Of a DNA stretch of 64,000 bases, positions 32,520 to 43,121 are shown one piece after another. Location: NCBI GenBank assembly GCA_963678675.1, contig OY783196.1, positions 25,460,827 through 25,524,826 on the forward strand, written 5' to 3'. This DNA comes from Xiphydria camelus. Lineage: Eukaryota > Arthropoda > Insecta > Hymenoptera > Xiphydriidae. Position 1 is the first letter of the stretch. Every line of letters begins with the position of its first letter. Under the pieces are notes generated by a model. It did not search any database. It worked only from the letters and a program-made list of their open reading frames with translations, and was not told the origin of the DNA. The position numbers were made by a program, and so were the translations under genes.

Positions 32520-34134
32520 CCGATAATCCGGCACATTCGGGACTCGGCCGGTACCAGATTAGGTGCCGAAAATGCCGGATTTTCAGGAGATGTGTTCCGC
32601 GATTATTAAATGATAAGTCGTTGAGTGAATGCAGCTGCAATGTGATGTTTGACAGCAAACGTTGTTCGCCAGGAACGCTGAGATCATCATTTAAATTCGA
32701 ATACAAACCAAAACATACCTTTATTCCTGCATTTTGAATAACGTAACAATAAAATGGCCTAACAACAAATTAAACCAGTAAAATGTGTTACAAATTTACA
32801 CGTATGCAGTTACATAATATGTACTGATGAGACATTTATTTTTAAAAATATCTAATGTCTTTTTGTTTTCTAGATTCAGCTCTCTTTTTAAAAAAGTTAT
32901 TTCTTAGAATATGCAAATCAATGAGTTCTGATAAGGTGAGTTTGTTTCAGCAAATGTTATGAATTTAATGCGTCCGCCGCTTCCCCCTAACTGATTTGTT
33001 TCTCTTCTTCTTTTTCCATTTCATCATCATCTGACGCAGACCCTTCAAGACTTACTGATTCAAGATCTATTACACTTTGAATAATTACTTTATCTGTGAG
33101 CTCTTCTTCGATTTATTCGTCCATATCAATCTTAATCCATTCAATGACTTCCTCCTCGAATATGTTTTTTAAAGGATTTTCTTTATGTCCACTATTAATA
33201 ACATCTAACACCTCAATTACTGTGTATAAGTCATTTTCCGCTTGAACAGTTTGATTTGTTGAACCGGCTACAAGAATTGCATTTGGCGAAAGTTTTCTCC
33301 AGCATCGTTGTAAAGTTAATTCTTCACTTGAGACCATGATAGTGCAGTAGCATATAAGGCATTCTTGACGTTAAATTTATTTTGAAAGTCAGCAACATCA
33401 CAGTCAGAATTTAAAAGGCCTTGAACGAAGGAACTCCTATAGAAACATTTAAAGTTTCGAATAACCCCTTTATCCATGGGTTGAATCAATGAGGTAACGT
33501 TAGGCGGCAAAAGTGTCGCAAATATGTTGCCCGAAACTAGCTCTGCTATAGGAGGATGTGCTTTACAATTATCCAAAAGAAGGACGGCTTTGCTGTTTTT
33601 CGGTAGATTAAGTTTTTTGAAATTATCCTTGATATGTGGGACGAATTGATGAAAAAAACCCAGTCCTTAAATAATGTGGCAGTCGTCCAAGAATTTTTTT
33701 GGGCATTTATGATGTACAGGTAAATGTGTAACGTTCTTAAATGCCCTAGGTTTTTTAGATTTACCAATTACAAAAGGAGTTAATCGGTGTCTTCCAGATG
33801 CATTAGCACATAACAAAACTGCCCACCTATTTTTGTTCTTTTTAAACCCCTTAGCCGCTTATTCATCTCCTCCAGCTAATGTCGATGTTGACAAGCAATG
33901 CCAAAGTAGGCCTGTTTCATCAGCGCTATACACTTGATCAGCTGACAATTTATTAGTGATTGTAATTTTTTGAAACTCCTCCGTGTACGATTTTGCCGAA
34001 TCTTGGTTTGCTGATAGAGTTTCCCCAGTTACATCAAGTCTGCGAATACCACATGCCGTAGTTTAAAGTTTCTGAGCCAACCATTCGACGAAGGCTTCCG
34101 ACCGCGATCGGTGAAGATCTCTAGAGGTGGAGAG
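32520..34134 (-). mobile_element. Tigger/pogo-like DNA transposon, 5'-truncated
   Basis: The 3' end begins at 32,520 with CAATAGACTACCGATAATCC and GGCACATTCGGGACTCGG, preceded by TA (32,518-32,519), as expected for a pogo/Tigger terminal repeat. The transposase pseudogene occupies 32,987-34,130 on the minus strand. The opposite TIR and the amino-terminal CENP-B-like DNA-binding region are not found: recognisable sequence stops near 34,130, and another pogo-type element starts at 34,167. Confidence 0.78.
32987..34130 (-). pseudogene. Tigger/jerky-like transposase pseudogene
   Basis: The minus strand reads, in pieces, SNGWLRNFKLRH, GIRRLDVTGETLSANQ, VYSADETGLLWHCLSTSTLA, LLCANASGRHRLTPFVIGKS, HQFVPHIKDNFKK, LLLDNCKAHPPIAELVSGN, LLPPNVTSLIQPMDKGVIRN, then RCWRKLSPNAI and an acidic tail. 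DETGL, LLLDNCKAHP and QPMDKGVI carry the three catalytic aspartates of the DDE_1 domain, so the core is still recognisable. There are at least two in-frame stops inside the catalytic region (after GGDE and after DCHII), one more in the acidic tail, and frameshifts near 34,045, in A and T runs around 33,650-33,700 and at about 33,325. Not functional. Confidence 0.88.
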
Positions 34135-34166
34135 CAGAACCAGTTGTCCATATATTACAATAGTTA

Positions 34167-34640
34167 CCGTAAAACGGGGTTACTTTAGCAGATTTTGAGA
34201 CGTTTTTGAAAATAACTCAAAAAGGATCGCTCATTTTACAAATGTAAGAATTCCGTTGCAGCAAATACCTCAGTGGCTATTACCGAATACCAAAATAGAA
34301 CTGGCAATTTGTCTACTTTGGCATAAAAAAAAAAGCCAAATAGCTTATTCTGAAGGGTTTTCCGAGGAATTTTGTAACGCCAACTCGCTTGGGCTTGAGA
34401 CATCCCCCCTCTAATGGTTTTTAACAATTTTCCTAGTTGAGCGGGAGAATAATTGCACGACTGCCCAACCTTTTTACATAATGGCGAGGCATTCTCCTAG
34501 TGTCCTAGACCTGTAACAAAAGAAAGGCTTCTTTGGAATGAGTAAAAGTTTAAATAAAAAAAAAAATTCGATTGAAAAAGATGGAATAATGTCAAGTCTG
34601 CCAAAGTTACCCCGCATGCCTAAGTAACTCCGTTTTACGG
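34167..34640 (-). mobile_element. Deleted pogo-type element with psq domain
   Basis: The ends CCGTAAAACGGGGTTACTTT and the complement of CCGTAAAACGGAGTTACTTA are flanked by TA (34,165-34,166 and 34,641-34,642). The 474-bp interior keeps only the first part of a transposase. A similar solo end, TACCGTCAAAAGGGGCTACT, is at 44,164. It lies only about 35 bp from the recognisable edge of the Tigger element. Confidence 0.85.
34341..34492 (-). pseudogene. psq-type helix-turn-helix transposase N-terminus
   Basis: From an ATG at 34,492 the minus strand reads MPRHYVKRLGSR. After a one-base loss it continues YSPAQLGKLLKTIRGGMSQA and then QASWRYKIPRKTLQNKL. This is the psq/pipsqueak helix-turn-helix that opens many pogo-superfamily transposases (HTH_psq; DNA binding to the TIR). 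Everything downstream, including the DDE catalytic domain, is missing: the frame runs into unrelated FGFFFYAKVD codons and ends near 34,236. It could also be read as a psq-domain fragment of a cellular gene, but TIRs and TA duplications on both sides make the transposon explanation much stronger. Confidence 0.85.
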
Positions 34641-34642
34641 TA

Positions 34643-35690
34643 CATAGGTACCCCGAATATATATAAAGGCCATATATCTGATTTATTTTATTTAGCAATT
34701 TAATGGATGCCTAACACTTATTTAAGTACATATGCGATAAATTAAATTATTTTTGCCTTTTTAGTGCTAATTGTTTTTTTAAGTCGATTTTAATTTTTTT
34801 GTATCGCAAATACAATAAAATTTACTGGCATCAGTCTTTCCGTGAATGCGCGCCTGGTGTTTGGTCGAGTCTGAACAGCGGAGATGCAATAATTTATTTC
34901 CCATTCCATTCGCACGTGACGAGGTCTGGTTTAAATTAGGACATGTGTGTTCGAAACCGTCACATATCGCGAATCGATTTCGCTTCGATACAATTTCGTC
35001 GCTGCGTTCATCAAGGGATACCTCGAGCTCACTGTAGTCTAGCCACTTCGACGTTTCGATTTGGAGTCACGGAAACGCGCGCTTCCTCTCCGTAACCCGA
35101 GAACGATTCGAGCCCCCCCAGCGCCGAGCGCAACGAGGAATGCGGTTTATCGTCCGAGAGCGCGGCAATTTGTATCCCATCGCGCGCGCGCGCGCGCCTC
35201 TACCGTAATGCGGCTTTGCATTCGAGCGAAGCCCGTAAAAGTGTCGGCGTAATTAGCGACGGCACGAAACGTCGCGTCTCGTCTCCCGGGGTAATTCCGT
35301 AGCTGAACGGTCTGCCCTTTGTGATGCGGCGGAGTCGGGGCCGCGCGCGCGCAAATTACCCGGGACGAAAGGCAATCGCGGCGTCGCACGCGCCGCGGAG
35401 AAATCGACGGTTATCACCTGCAAGCGGGGCGATCCCGTTGCTGCGCGTGGAGATCGAGAGCGCATCTCGTGTCTCTTGCAATTGGATCGCGTCGACCGCG
35501 TGTAGACATCTAGATCGAGGCTCGGAGAAGAAAACTATCTAGGGTAAAAGAGTGGGATATAAACGTCCCAGTTGAAGTGCTAATTAAAAATCGTTTATCT
35601 TTAAAACTATTAGAGATATCGGAAAAAAGTTTAAACAAAAGATGTTCGTGAATGTTTCTGTTGTAAAAAAGCTACTTTTGATTTTTCATG
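34643..35690. other. Non-coding; CpG-rich block at about 34,840-35,540
   Basis: AT-rich to 34,830, then a CpG-dense block with a CG dinucleotide run at 35,181-35,197. Open frames occur in both strands without motifs. From 35,560 AT-rich sequence leads into the long hairpin. Confidence 0.4.
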
Positions 35691-35693
35691 CAT

Positions 35694-36323
35694 ATTACCC
35701 TTGAGAGGTTTTCTGACACCATCAAAAGGGTTCCCATCTTATAAGTATCCGCCTTCGATTTTAATGAAACTCGGCAAATTTGAAGTTTATCAGAAAATGA
35801 GAGACCCGACTTATTTACAACTGCTTAAGTTTGATTTAAGAATGTGAACCAACCCTCTAAAGTTACTCCTCTGAAACACCTTTTAAGCAAACCAAGATAT
35901 AATAAAGAGCTTTGATGAAAACGTTGTTTAATTTTTAAAATCAAATAACTTTTGTCTGAAGGCTTTTACTCTATCTTGTTTCGTTTCTGATATAATCAAC
36001 CACCCAAATTTGACTCGTTCAAAGTTTTCTTTGAAACGAAACGAAACGAGATAGAATAAAAGCCTTCAAACAAAAGTCATTTGGTTATAAAAATTAAACA
36101 ACGTTTTCATCAAAGCTTTTATTGTACCTTGGTTTGCTTAAAAGACGTTTCGGAGAGATAACTATAGAGAGTTGGTTCACATTCTTAAATCAAATTTAAA
36201 CAGTTGTAAATGGGATGGATCTCTCATCTTCTGATAAACTTCAAATCTGTTGATCGAAGACGGATTCTTATAAAATGGGAATCCTTTTGAAGGTGTCCTG
36301 AAACATTTCGGGGGTAGTGTATT
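35694..36323. repeat. Long inverted repeat, arms of about 290 bp
   Basis: The left arm (35,694-35,990) and right arm (about 36,030-36,323) are complementary almost throughout: TTTAAGAATGTGAACCAAC, TTTTAAGCAAACCAAG, GCTTTGATGAAAACGTTG, TTTAATTTTTA and GAAGGCTTTTA recur as reverse complements. The loop is some 40 bases. No TIR tips or target duplication could be fixed, and no open frame is recognisable. A transcript would fold into a long double-stranded stem. Confidence 0.85.
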
Positions 36324-36420
36324 TCCACGGCGTTTCGAGATAATCGCGTTGAAAATTGAATGGAAGCTGAGGCGTTTATTTCACTTTTATTCTAAAAATC
36401 GCTGTGAAATAAATTTAAAA

Positions 36421-36990
36421 AATCGGCGTTAACGCAGCACTCGCGCGCAATGCTCCGGCTCCTTCTTCCCGCGGAAGCTGAGAGGTCGTCGCGAAAGAGG
36501 AGACAGGGACGTCCGCGTTTCGTTGACGACGTTGCGGGTCGTCGAACTCGAGTTCATCGGTCATATACCGCGGTTCTCTGGTCGCGCACTTGTCTTGGCG
36601 AGCGATTTCCTTATTCGGAGTATCCTTTGAAACCCCTGCCACCCCGCGCGGAGCGGCTCTCCGTGTAGTCGCGCGGGCACCGCTACGCAAGAAGCAAGGT
36701 GGCCCTCTCGCGCACATGTTGAGCCGCCTGCACGCGCGCGTTATAACTCGACTCGCGCGCGCGGCCGGTGTGCGCGACTCCGCACACGATACGAGGAGAA
36801 CCCCGCGGAGAGCCGGTCGCGTCGCGCAACGCCGAGATCATTTCCGCGAATGCTCGATAAATCGCGCGTGCCCCGCTCGCATCCGCGGAGGGAAGGTGGG
36901 CTCCCGAGGGATGTGGGACTGCGCGGCCGATAATTGTTTCCTCGTAAGCGTCGGACGTGTATCCGGAGGTTAGCGAGGATTCGTTTTACG
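36421..36990. other. CpG-rich block without recognised gene
   Basis: Very CpG-dense with overlapping open frames on both strands (100-127 codons) and no motif. Candidate regulatory or untranslated sequence by composition only. Confidence 0.4.
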
Positions 36991-37084
36991 GAGAAAGCAG
37001 AAAATGTAATTTTTAAAACACTCCTGAGAGTTTGTGTGGAAATATGAAACGGGATGCGAGAGAGGATGCGGATGTTTTCGCGAG

Positions 37085-37385
37085 GGAATAATAGTTGTTT
37101 TCGTTATATTAGAGCGTGAAGCGCTGTTTTTAACGAGTGTGAAGTTTGCCGCACGAGCGAAGTGAGTACGGCAATCACATTCGTTAGAACGGCGCGAAAC
37201 AACCGAATAACGAATTCTATTTTTTGTCACTAAGTGTTAAATACGAGGTTGACGATTTCACGCACTGCGCAGCTTATTTCACGCACTGCGCAACTTTTCA
37301 CGAATTGGTGTGTGAAAGATGATTTCACATGCGTCGAGGACGCCCATGAAACCGAGTATTTGACACTGAGTGACAAAATAATTGT
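37085..37385 (+). repeat. Local duplicated block f, copy 1
   Basis: Shares TTTTTAACGAGTGTGAAGTT, GAATTCTATTTTTTGT, AATACGAGGTTGACG, GAGGACGCCC and CACTGAGTGAC with 37,503-37,715 in the same order and strand. It contains a direct repeat of TTTCACGCACTGCGCA that is absent from copy 2. Confidence 0.8.
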
Positions 37386-37502
37386 TTTTGATTCTCGTAC
37401 TATGAATTATGGAGTGTTCGTGTTTTCTTTCGCAGTTTTTTACGAGTGCAAATGTTTGGCTTGGACGGGAAAATAAAAGAAATGAGTCGACACGTTAATA
37501 GA

Positions 37503-37715
37503 TATTTTCGTTATAAGGGCGTGAAGCGCCGTTTTTAACGAGTGTGAAGTTTTCCGCAGGAGCGAAGCGATTTCGACAATCACACGAGTTAAAACGATGC
37601 GAAACGCCCTTATAATGAATTCTATTTTTTGTAACTAAGTGTGAAATACGAGGTTGACGGGGTTGAGGACGCCCGTGAAACCGAGTTTTACGCACTGAGT
37701 GACGAAAAGCATTTT
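37503..37715 (+). repeat. Local duplicated block f, copy 2
   Basis: Shorter version of the 37,085 block, lacking its middle. It starts ATTTTCGTTATAAGGGCGTG and contains a complementary CGAAACGCCCTTATAATGAA, so the first half can form a hairpin. Confidence 0.8.
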
Positions 37716-37977
37716 GGTAATCCTGGGATGGAAATTTCGCAAGAGTTCTATCGTGCGAAACAAGATTGATGATTAAAATATGCTCGAGGAATTAAAAAAT
37801 TTGCTAAAAATCTTTAATAGGAAAAGAACCCAACGAATTGTTAAGGTAATATTTTTTAATACAGTACTATTTCCGGCATTTAAAACAATAACAAAATTTA
37901 TTAAATCGGTAAACCCTTTTACAGGCGAAACATTTGATCAAAGTTGCAGGATATCCAATTCGGACCTTTCTTACCTG

Positions 37978-38181
37978 CGCTGAAAGAAAAAAATGTGGTT
38001 GCGACAAATATGTTGGACTCAACTGCTCAAGTTTGATAATTAACTCCAGTTTTTATAGTTGTAACTATTTTTAGTTACCGGAACAAGAGAATTATTACGA
38101 TAACTGTGTAAAAATGGCGCTGATTACAAAACTGGAGCAGTTGAGTCCAAAATAGTTGTCACAACTTTTTTTTTCTCAGTG
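37978..38181. mobile_element. MITE B, copy 1
   Basis: CGCTGAAAGAAAAAAATGTG on the left and TTTTTTTTTCTCAGTG on the right, followed by TA. The interior GGACTCAACTGCTCAAG pairs with GAGCAGTTGAGTCC. A 208-bp relative is at 42,282-42,489. Confidence 0.88.
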
Positions 38182-38197
38182 TAAATGAATTCCATCC

Positions 38198-38403
38198 ACG
38201 GAGAAAAGTTTGTGGTAACCACTCTCACGATCCATGCGATAAGATTGAATATATAAATATGTCGATATTTACCATAAGCATAGCAAGTATAACAATATTC
38301 ATAGTGAATATCGACATACTTATGGTACTGAACGTCATATGCCACAATAATTTAATCTTACCACATGGATTGTGAGAGTGGTTATCACAAACTTTTTTTT
38401 ACG
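38198..38403. mobile_element. Palindromic MITE FF
   Basis: CACGGAGAAAAGTTTGTGGT and AACCACTCTCACGATCCATG are complementary to CATGGATTGTGAGAGTGG and TTATCACAAACTTTTTTTT. A matching right end (CACAAACTTTTCTCCGTG) recurs at 49,364-49,381. Confidence 0.8.
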
Positions 38404-39356
38404 ATCATATTAGATGCTTCATCTCCCGATACGGATCAAAAGTGCATTTATGAGGATGCATTTACTATTCCTCGATAACTCGGTATGACATCGATAGCAG
38501 AGAGGTACCACTCGAGCTATAAATATCCTATCGCAGAGCACTCCTCGCGTACACCTGCGCTTTGCGACTTCGCGATTGCGTCCTTCGAAACAGGGACGCG
38601 TTATCCCTCACAGACGAGCGATGCGAATACCATAAACCCGAGACCGTGCGGTGCACTACACGGGCGATACGACGAATCGTGATCCCATCGTTTCTCTCAA
38701 CGATTCAACGGCTCCCCCCCCCCCCCCCCTCCTTCGTGCGCCGCAGTCGATGCCGCAGTCTCTGCGTTCCCAGACGCCGAAGGTGGTCCGAAGCGTTCGT
38801 CCGGTTCATGCCCATCGGGGAACGGAGTACCCTCGTGAATTACCGAGCACGTCAATCCTGTGAACCACGACGAGCCACGTAAAGGGTGTCTGTTTCGAAT
38901 CAAGGGACGGCAATTGGGAAATAGGACGAGAAAAAAAAAAGGGAGATACTTTCTTTTTTCGCGTTCGACCGGAAGCTCCGTTTGTTTTAGGCCGGCGTCA
39001 CATATTGCGGTTCGGACCGGTCCGGTTTAAAACTTTTTAGTACAAAATAAAACGCAGACGTTCGGGGATCACAGAAATAACGGCGATGGTTTACAATGCA
39101 CGCGTACAGTGCTACATCTGGCCAATCGAATGAGATAATTTTTTATCGACACAGAAAATAAATAATTATTTGATATTTTAACCATTTTCGATGCAAATTT
39201 ATTGTATTAAAAGTTGTTATTTAAACCGGCTGGACTGAATCGAAATGTATATATTTATCATTCGAAATTATTCCGATCGAGGCTCGATTAATCACGTGAC
39301 AACTATTTTCATCGACACATTGTAGCGCGATTATACGTGGATTCTCTCTCTCGTAT
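38404..39356. other. Non-coding; CpG-rich 38,480-38,900 with long poly-C run
   Basis: C runs for 16 bases at 38,714-38,729. No recognisable motif in the overlapping short frames. Confidence 0.4.
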
Positions 39357-39650
39357 TTAATGCATGTGCCCTTAGATGCATGTGTGAGAAGTTTCACTCC
39401 TATGCATAAGTCAGGTCCTCCAGGCCAGAATACAAATTATAATATAAATTATATTTTGGTTATAAAATGTAATGGTTTTTTAGCGAAGAAAATAATGTTA
39501 GATATTATACATTTTTTTCATATTGCACTAAACATATTTATCATCGGAAAATTATAATAAACGTAAATCAATCGATCATTTATTACGAGTTATAGTATTT
39601 CTTTTTTACTGCCAGGTCCCGCAGACCCGACTTATGCGTTTAAGGGTTAA
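39357..39650 (+). mobile_element. piggyBac-type MITE HH, copy 1
   Basis: TTAA lies at both limits (39,357-39,360 and 39,647-39,650). The right end ATGCGTTTAAGGG equals, with one change, that of the deleted piggyBac at 21,572-22,086. The left end carries CCCTTAGATGCATG eight bases inside. The reverse complement of 61,409-61,708 aligns along its length (GCATAAGTCAGGTCC, GCGAAGAAAATAATG, TAAACGTAAATCAATCGA, AAGAAATAC-type blocks). Confidence 0.78.
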
Positions 39651-40456
39651 ATTCGAGTTTCGTGTCGTAATTCAAAAAAGAAAAGAAACAGAGAGACTGA
39701 CAACAGAAAAGTGCGACGCAGTGAGCACCGTCGTCGCCAAGACTCCAAATTTGCTGTAATCTTCACGCGCTCCGCGTCTCGCATAACTTAAATATCCCAT
39801 ATAAAAAGGATGTTTACGCCTTCGTTTTATGAAATGCAAAGTGACAGCCCGTCGTTGATGAAAGATGATAATCGCTGGCGCATTATAATCCATCGAACGA
39901 CGAGGAATTTCCAAGCGAACACTTGCCGATGAAAATGCCCCCGAGCGTTTCGAGGGTCGGCAATGTGGCGCGATGTAATTAATGAACGGTGTACGAGGGG
40001 TAGCTCCCCTCCCCCCTAGCCCGGGCGCTCAACCCTTTTTTCGAACGAGTTCAACGATTTTGCGTAGCGCGCGGCTGAGCAGGTGACCACTCGTCGCCCT
40101 TCACCGGGGGGTTGGTCGGCCGCTCGGGCTTGTCGTCCCGCAGGGGTATGGGATCTGATTAAAAAAAATAAAGAAGCGCACAAAGATAAAACCGGACGGC
40201 AGATGCGATGCTTTACGATCGCGCGGGTCGAGGCGGCTCGTCGGCGCGTACATTGTTGTCTCCCGTAGGATCGATCCTCCGTAAATGGAAGCTGTACAAG
40301 GTGTTTAGAAAGTAACGTTGTAGAGGATGAAACTCTGGACACTCTGTCACGTAGGCTCTGAATTTTATGCATCTAATTATGTAGAATGTTTCGTATACTA
40401 AAAAATAATTGTACAATTTTTATTGCAAAAATTAAAGTTTAAAATTTTAATTAAAT
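39651..40456. other. Non-coding; CpG-rich around 39,940-40,280
   Basis: Open frames on both strands overlap without motifs. Confidence 0.35.
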
Positions 40457-40720
40457 TAAGTACATTTTATTAAATTTATTAATCGATGTCACCTTCTCAG
40501 GTGAATAGATAATTTTTATTTTGAATTACAAACATTTTATTCATTTTAAATTTATTAAAACTAATCCCATTAAATAATTATTGATTTCTATTAAATAATT
40601 AATGGGAATTGAAATTTTATTAATTTTATTAATTGGTCAACTTTTTTTTAGGTGAATACATAATTTTTACATTAAATGGTAAGGATTTTATACGTTTTAA
40701 AAATTTATTAATTTTAGTAA
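40457..40720 (+). repeat. AT-rich direct duplication, period about 150 bp
   Basis: ATTTTATTAAATTTATTAAT, then CAGGTGAATAGATAATTTTT and ATTTTAAATTTATTAA, recurs from 40,613 as ATTTTATTAATTTTATTAAT, TAGGTGAATACATAATTTTT and TTTTAAAAATTTATTAA. Confidence 0.7.
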
Positions 40721-41340
40721 TTGACCCGCCTGCGACTCGTGTGACTCGTCACACTCGTCAAAAATCTCTATTCTTGCACCCTTGCCGTACATTCTACTTT
40801 ATTTACCATTTGTAGCGAAAGTTCGTGTCGTCATATCTGTAGAAGTGCATATAAAAATTGAAAACTCGAAGTCTGCGCATGCGCATGCGTTTTTAAAGCT
40901 CAAAAACTAACGAAGCGATATGTGTACATGCGCTGGTTTTGTTAAGTATGTTTTTATAAGAAGTGCCTTTTATTGATTAGCTCATTGAAGGTATGAAAAC
41001 CACGAACTTTTAATGCAAGTTGTTGAGAAAGATAGTTATTATCTGTGAAGATTGTTTTTTTAATACACGTCTAAAATATTCGTAACTGAGTTATGTAAAG
41101 AATATATCAAAATCATGTCACAGTTATATTCCGTTTGTGTAACTTTTACATCTTCGGTAAAATTTCGATGTTATCTAATTATAGTCTATCTATTATCACA
41201 GTCTCGAGGTTGACGCAAATGCGTTGACTGGGAATTTTTTTATCATCGCTATATTTCATTTCAAAGTGGCTGAATTATTCCGATCGGAGAATCTCGAAAG
41301 GTTGTCCAGCCTTTTCTATTTTTATTTCTCAGGAACTTTT
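40721..41340. other. Non-coding stretch without recognised feature
   Basis: Nothing recognisable. Confidence 0.4.
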
Positions 41341-41344
41341 ATCG

Positions 41345-41582
41345 TCGTGATGCGTGATGCGTGATTCGTCCAGTTCGTTGTAGTTCGTAGCAATTCGCAA
41401 ACAGAGCATACAGAATATGCGTTTGTTCACGATTCGCAGCCCGAACTTCGGCGACCGCCTCCAAGAGCGAATTACTGCGAACACTCGAACCATGTTGTTT
41501 ACGAAACGATTTTTAACGAACAACTCCCTACACACTATTCGCGAACTGCCCACGAATCACGCATCGCGCATCACGAATCGCG
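41345..41582. repeat. Imperfect palindrome with iterated ATGCGTGAT motifs
   Basis: GTGATGCGTGATGCGTGATT on the left is complementary to AATCACGCATCGCGCATCAC on the right, and CGNATTCGC/GCGAATT motifs pair inside. Probably a foldback element; target duplication not determined. Confidence 0.6.
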
Positions 41583-42281
41583 AATACATGCATAGTCTGT
41601 AGCGAGCCTCACGGTAGACGTTCTTCTCGAACTGCAAGCTCAGCCGAAAGCTGCGCTCAGCTACGAGCAAACGCGCTTCGAAGGAGCGTAGAATTTAGCC
41701 AAGAACTACTAACGGACGCTCGCGCGCGAGTTCCAATTCAGCCAGCTCACGGAAACTTGCGACGGCGGCGGCGCTCAGCGATTTCCGCCCCTCTCTTCGA
41801 CGACGACGGCACAGCGCCGGCAGCTGTTTTGTCGTCTGGTGTACCTAAGTACGTACCCACGTGATGCGGCGCATACACAAGGACCCATATATGGCCGCAC
41901 TTACGAATGCCACGGCTTTTAGACTCGGGGGCATTAAAGCTCGCGGTTATTGCACGCCTGTGTGTATGTATGCGCGCATAAGTTGCGCAATGTTTTTACG
42001 CTCGAGGTACACGCAGGTATGGTAATCTCATCTCGCGGGGTTGACCGAGCCTCTTGAGAAACCAATTCACGTCGAATGGTACACGCGCGTGCGGCGGCGT
42101 GGTACCTGCAGCCTGAGCCACGTGCGGCTCGGTTATATGTGTGTACGTGAAAATGACACGTAATCGGTGTCGTTCGTCGATTTCCCGATTCTCCAATTTA
42201 AGGAATATCGATGGGGACGAAGAGAAGAATTAAAATTTCGGTAAAAGTACGGAAAGACAGATACCAATACATTTTACTGTA
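41583..42281. other. CpG-rich block without recognised gene
   Basis: CpG-dense from about 41,600 to 42,180, with a CGGCGGCGG run near 41,763. No motif-bearing frame. Confidence 0.4.
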
Positions 42282-42489
42282 CACTGAAAGAAATAAATGT
42301 GGTTGTGACAACTATTTTGAGCTCAACTGCTCAAGTGCGGTAATTAACACCAGTTTTTATAGTTGTTGGAACTATTTCAAGTTATCGGAACAAAAGGATT
42401 GTTGCGATAACTATATAAAACTGGTGCTCACTACAAAACTGGAGCAGTTGAGTCTAAAATAGTTGTCACAACTACTTTTTTTCTCAGTG
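42282..42489. mobile_element. MITE B, copy 2
   Basis: Runs from CACTGAAAGAAATAAATGTG to TTTTTTTCTCAGTG, flanked by TA on both sides. The interior CTCAACTGCTCAAG pairs with GGAGCAGTTGAG. Nearly the same length as 37,978-38,181. Confidence 0.9.
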
Positions 42490-42498
42490 TATTTACAT

Positions 42499-42780
42499 TA
42501 AAAGAGGTACCTACATGTAAGGGTTTTCTTGTATTCCTATACTGAGAAAAATAATTTGGTTAAAATGGAGAATTCATATATCACCAAACGGTTTGGTTAT
42601 GGTCTCCAGGATTTTGGTTAAATTGACCAAGTTATTTTTCTCAGTGTAAGTACTATGCCGAAGAACAATTTTTCCTTAGAAATTTTTTTTAAGTAAACTT
42701 ACAATTTAATGTTTTCGAAAGAAAAATTACTGTACTGCATTGTAAAAACATTCGAAAACCCTCATGTGTACCTCTTTTAG
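42499..42780. mobile_element. Foldback element U, copy 1, carrying a short MITE A
   Basis: The left arm AAAAGAGGTACCTACATGTA and AGGGTTTTC pairs with CGAAAACCCTCATGTGTACC and TCTTTTAG. The interior AACAATTTTTCCTTAG and AATTTAATGTTTTCGAAAG matches 47,622-47,815. MITE A copy 4 splits the left half. Confidence 0.75.
42540..42646 (+). mobile_element. MITE A, copy 4 (internally deleted), nested in U
   Basis: A 107-bp derivative running from TACTGAGAAAAATAATTTGG to TTTTTCTCAGTG and flanked by TA. The central AGTTATTC-rich part present in copy 1 is missing, leaving the two ends. Confidence 0.88.
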
Positions 42781-42861
42781 AATTCTTCCTAGACGCATTC
42801 CTCTTACCGAAAGTTTAATAAATGAAAAAAATTGATAATCGAGAGTCGTCTCTGTAGCATT

Positions 42862-43121
42862 CCAAGCAAACTTATATAATTGTCACGACGTTCATGCAAG
42901 TTATACGATAATCGATTGTTCTAAAGTCTACGTTTATTTTGCCGCATGAAATTGAAAAAACAACTGTTGATGTTATGAATTGTTAATTGAATTTACATTA
43001 TAACGTGGCTCAAATGAGCAGCATATTTACGAAAAATTGTACTTACATTGAATACACGTTTAACATTTTACTTGTATTATTTTCAAATCTTTTATTGTCA
43101 CAAATATGCTTGCTTGTTGAG
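42862..43121 (-). repeat. Interspersed repeat KK, copy 1 (inverted)
   Basis: Its reverse complement gives AACAAGCAAGCATATTTGTG, GTAAAATGTTAAAC, AATAAACGTAGACTTTAG, ACAATCGATTATCGTA and TGAACGTCGTGACAAT, matching 46,095-46,995 and 63,083-63,385. It is an unfilled copy at the site where MITE K is inserted in KK2. Confidence 0.82.
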
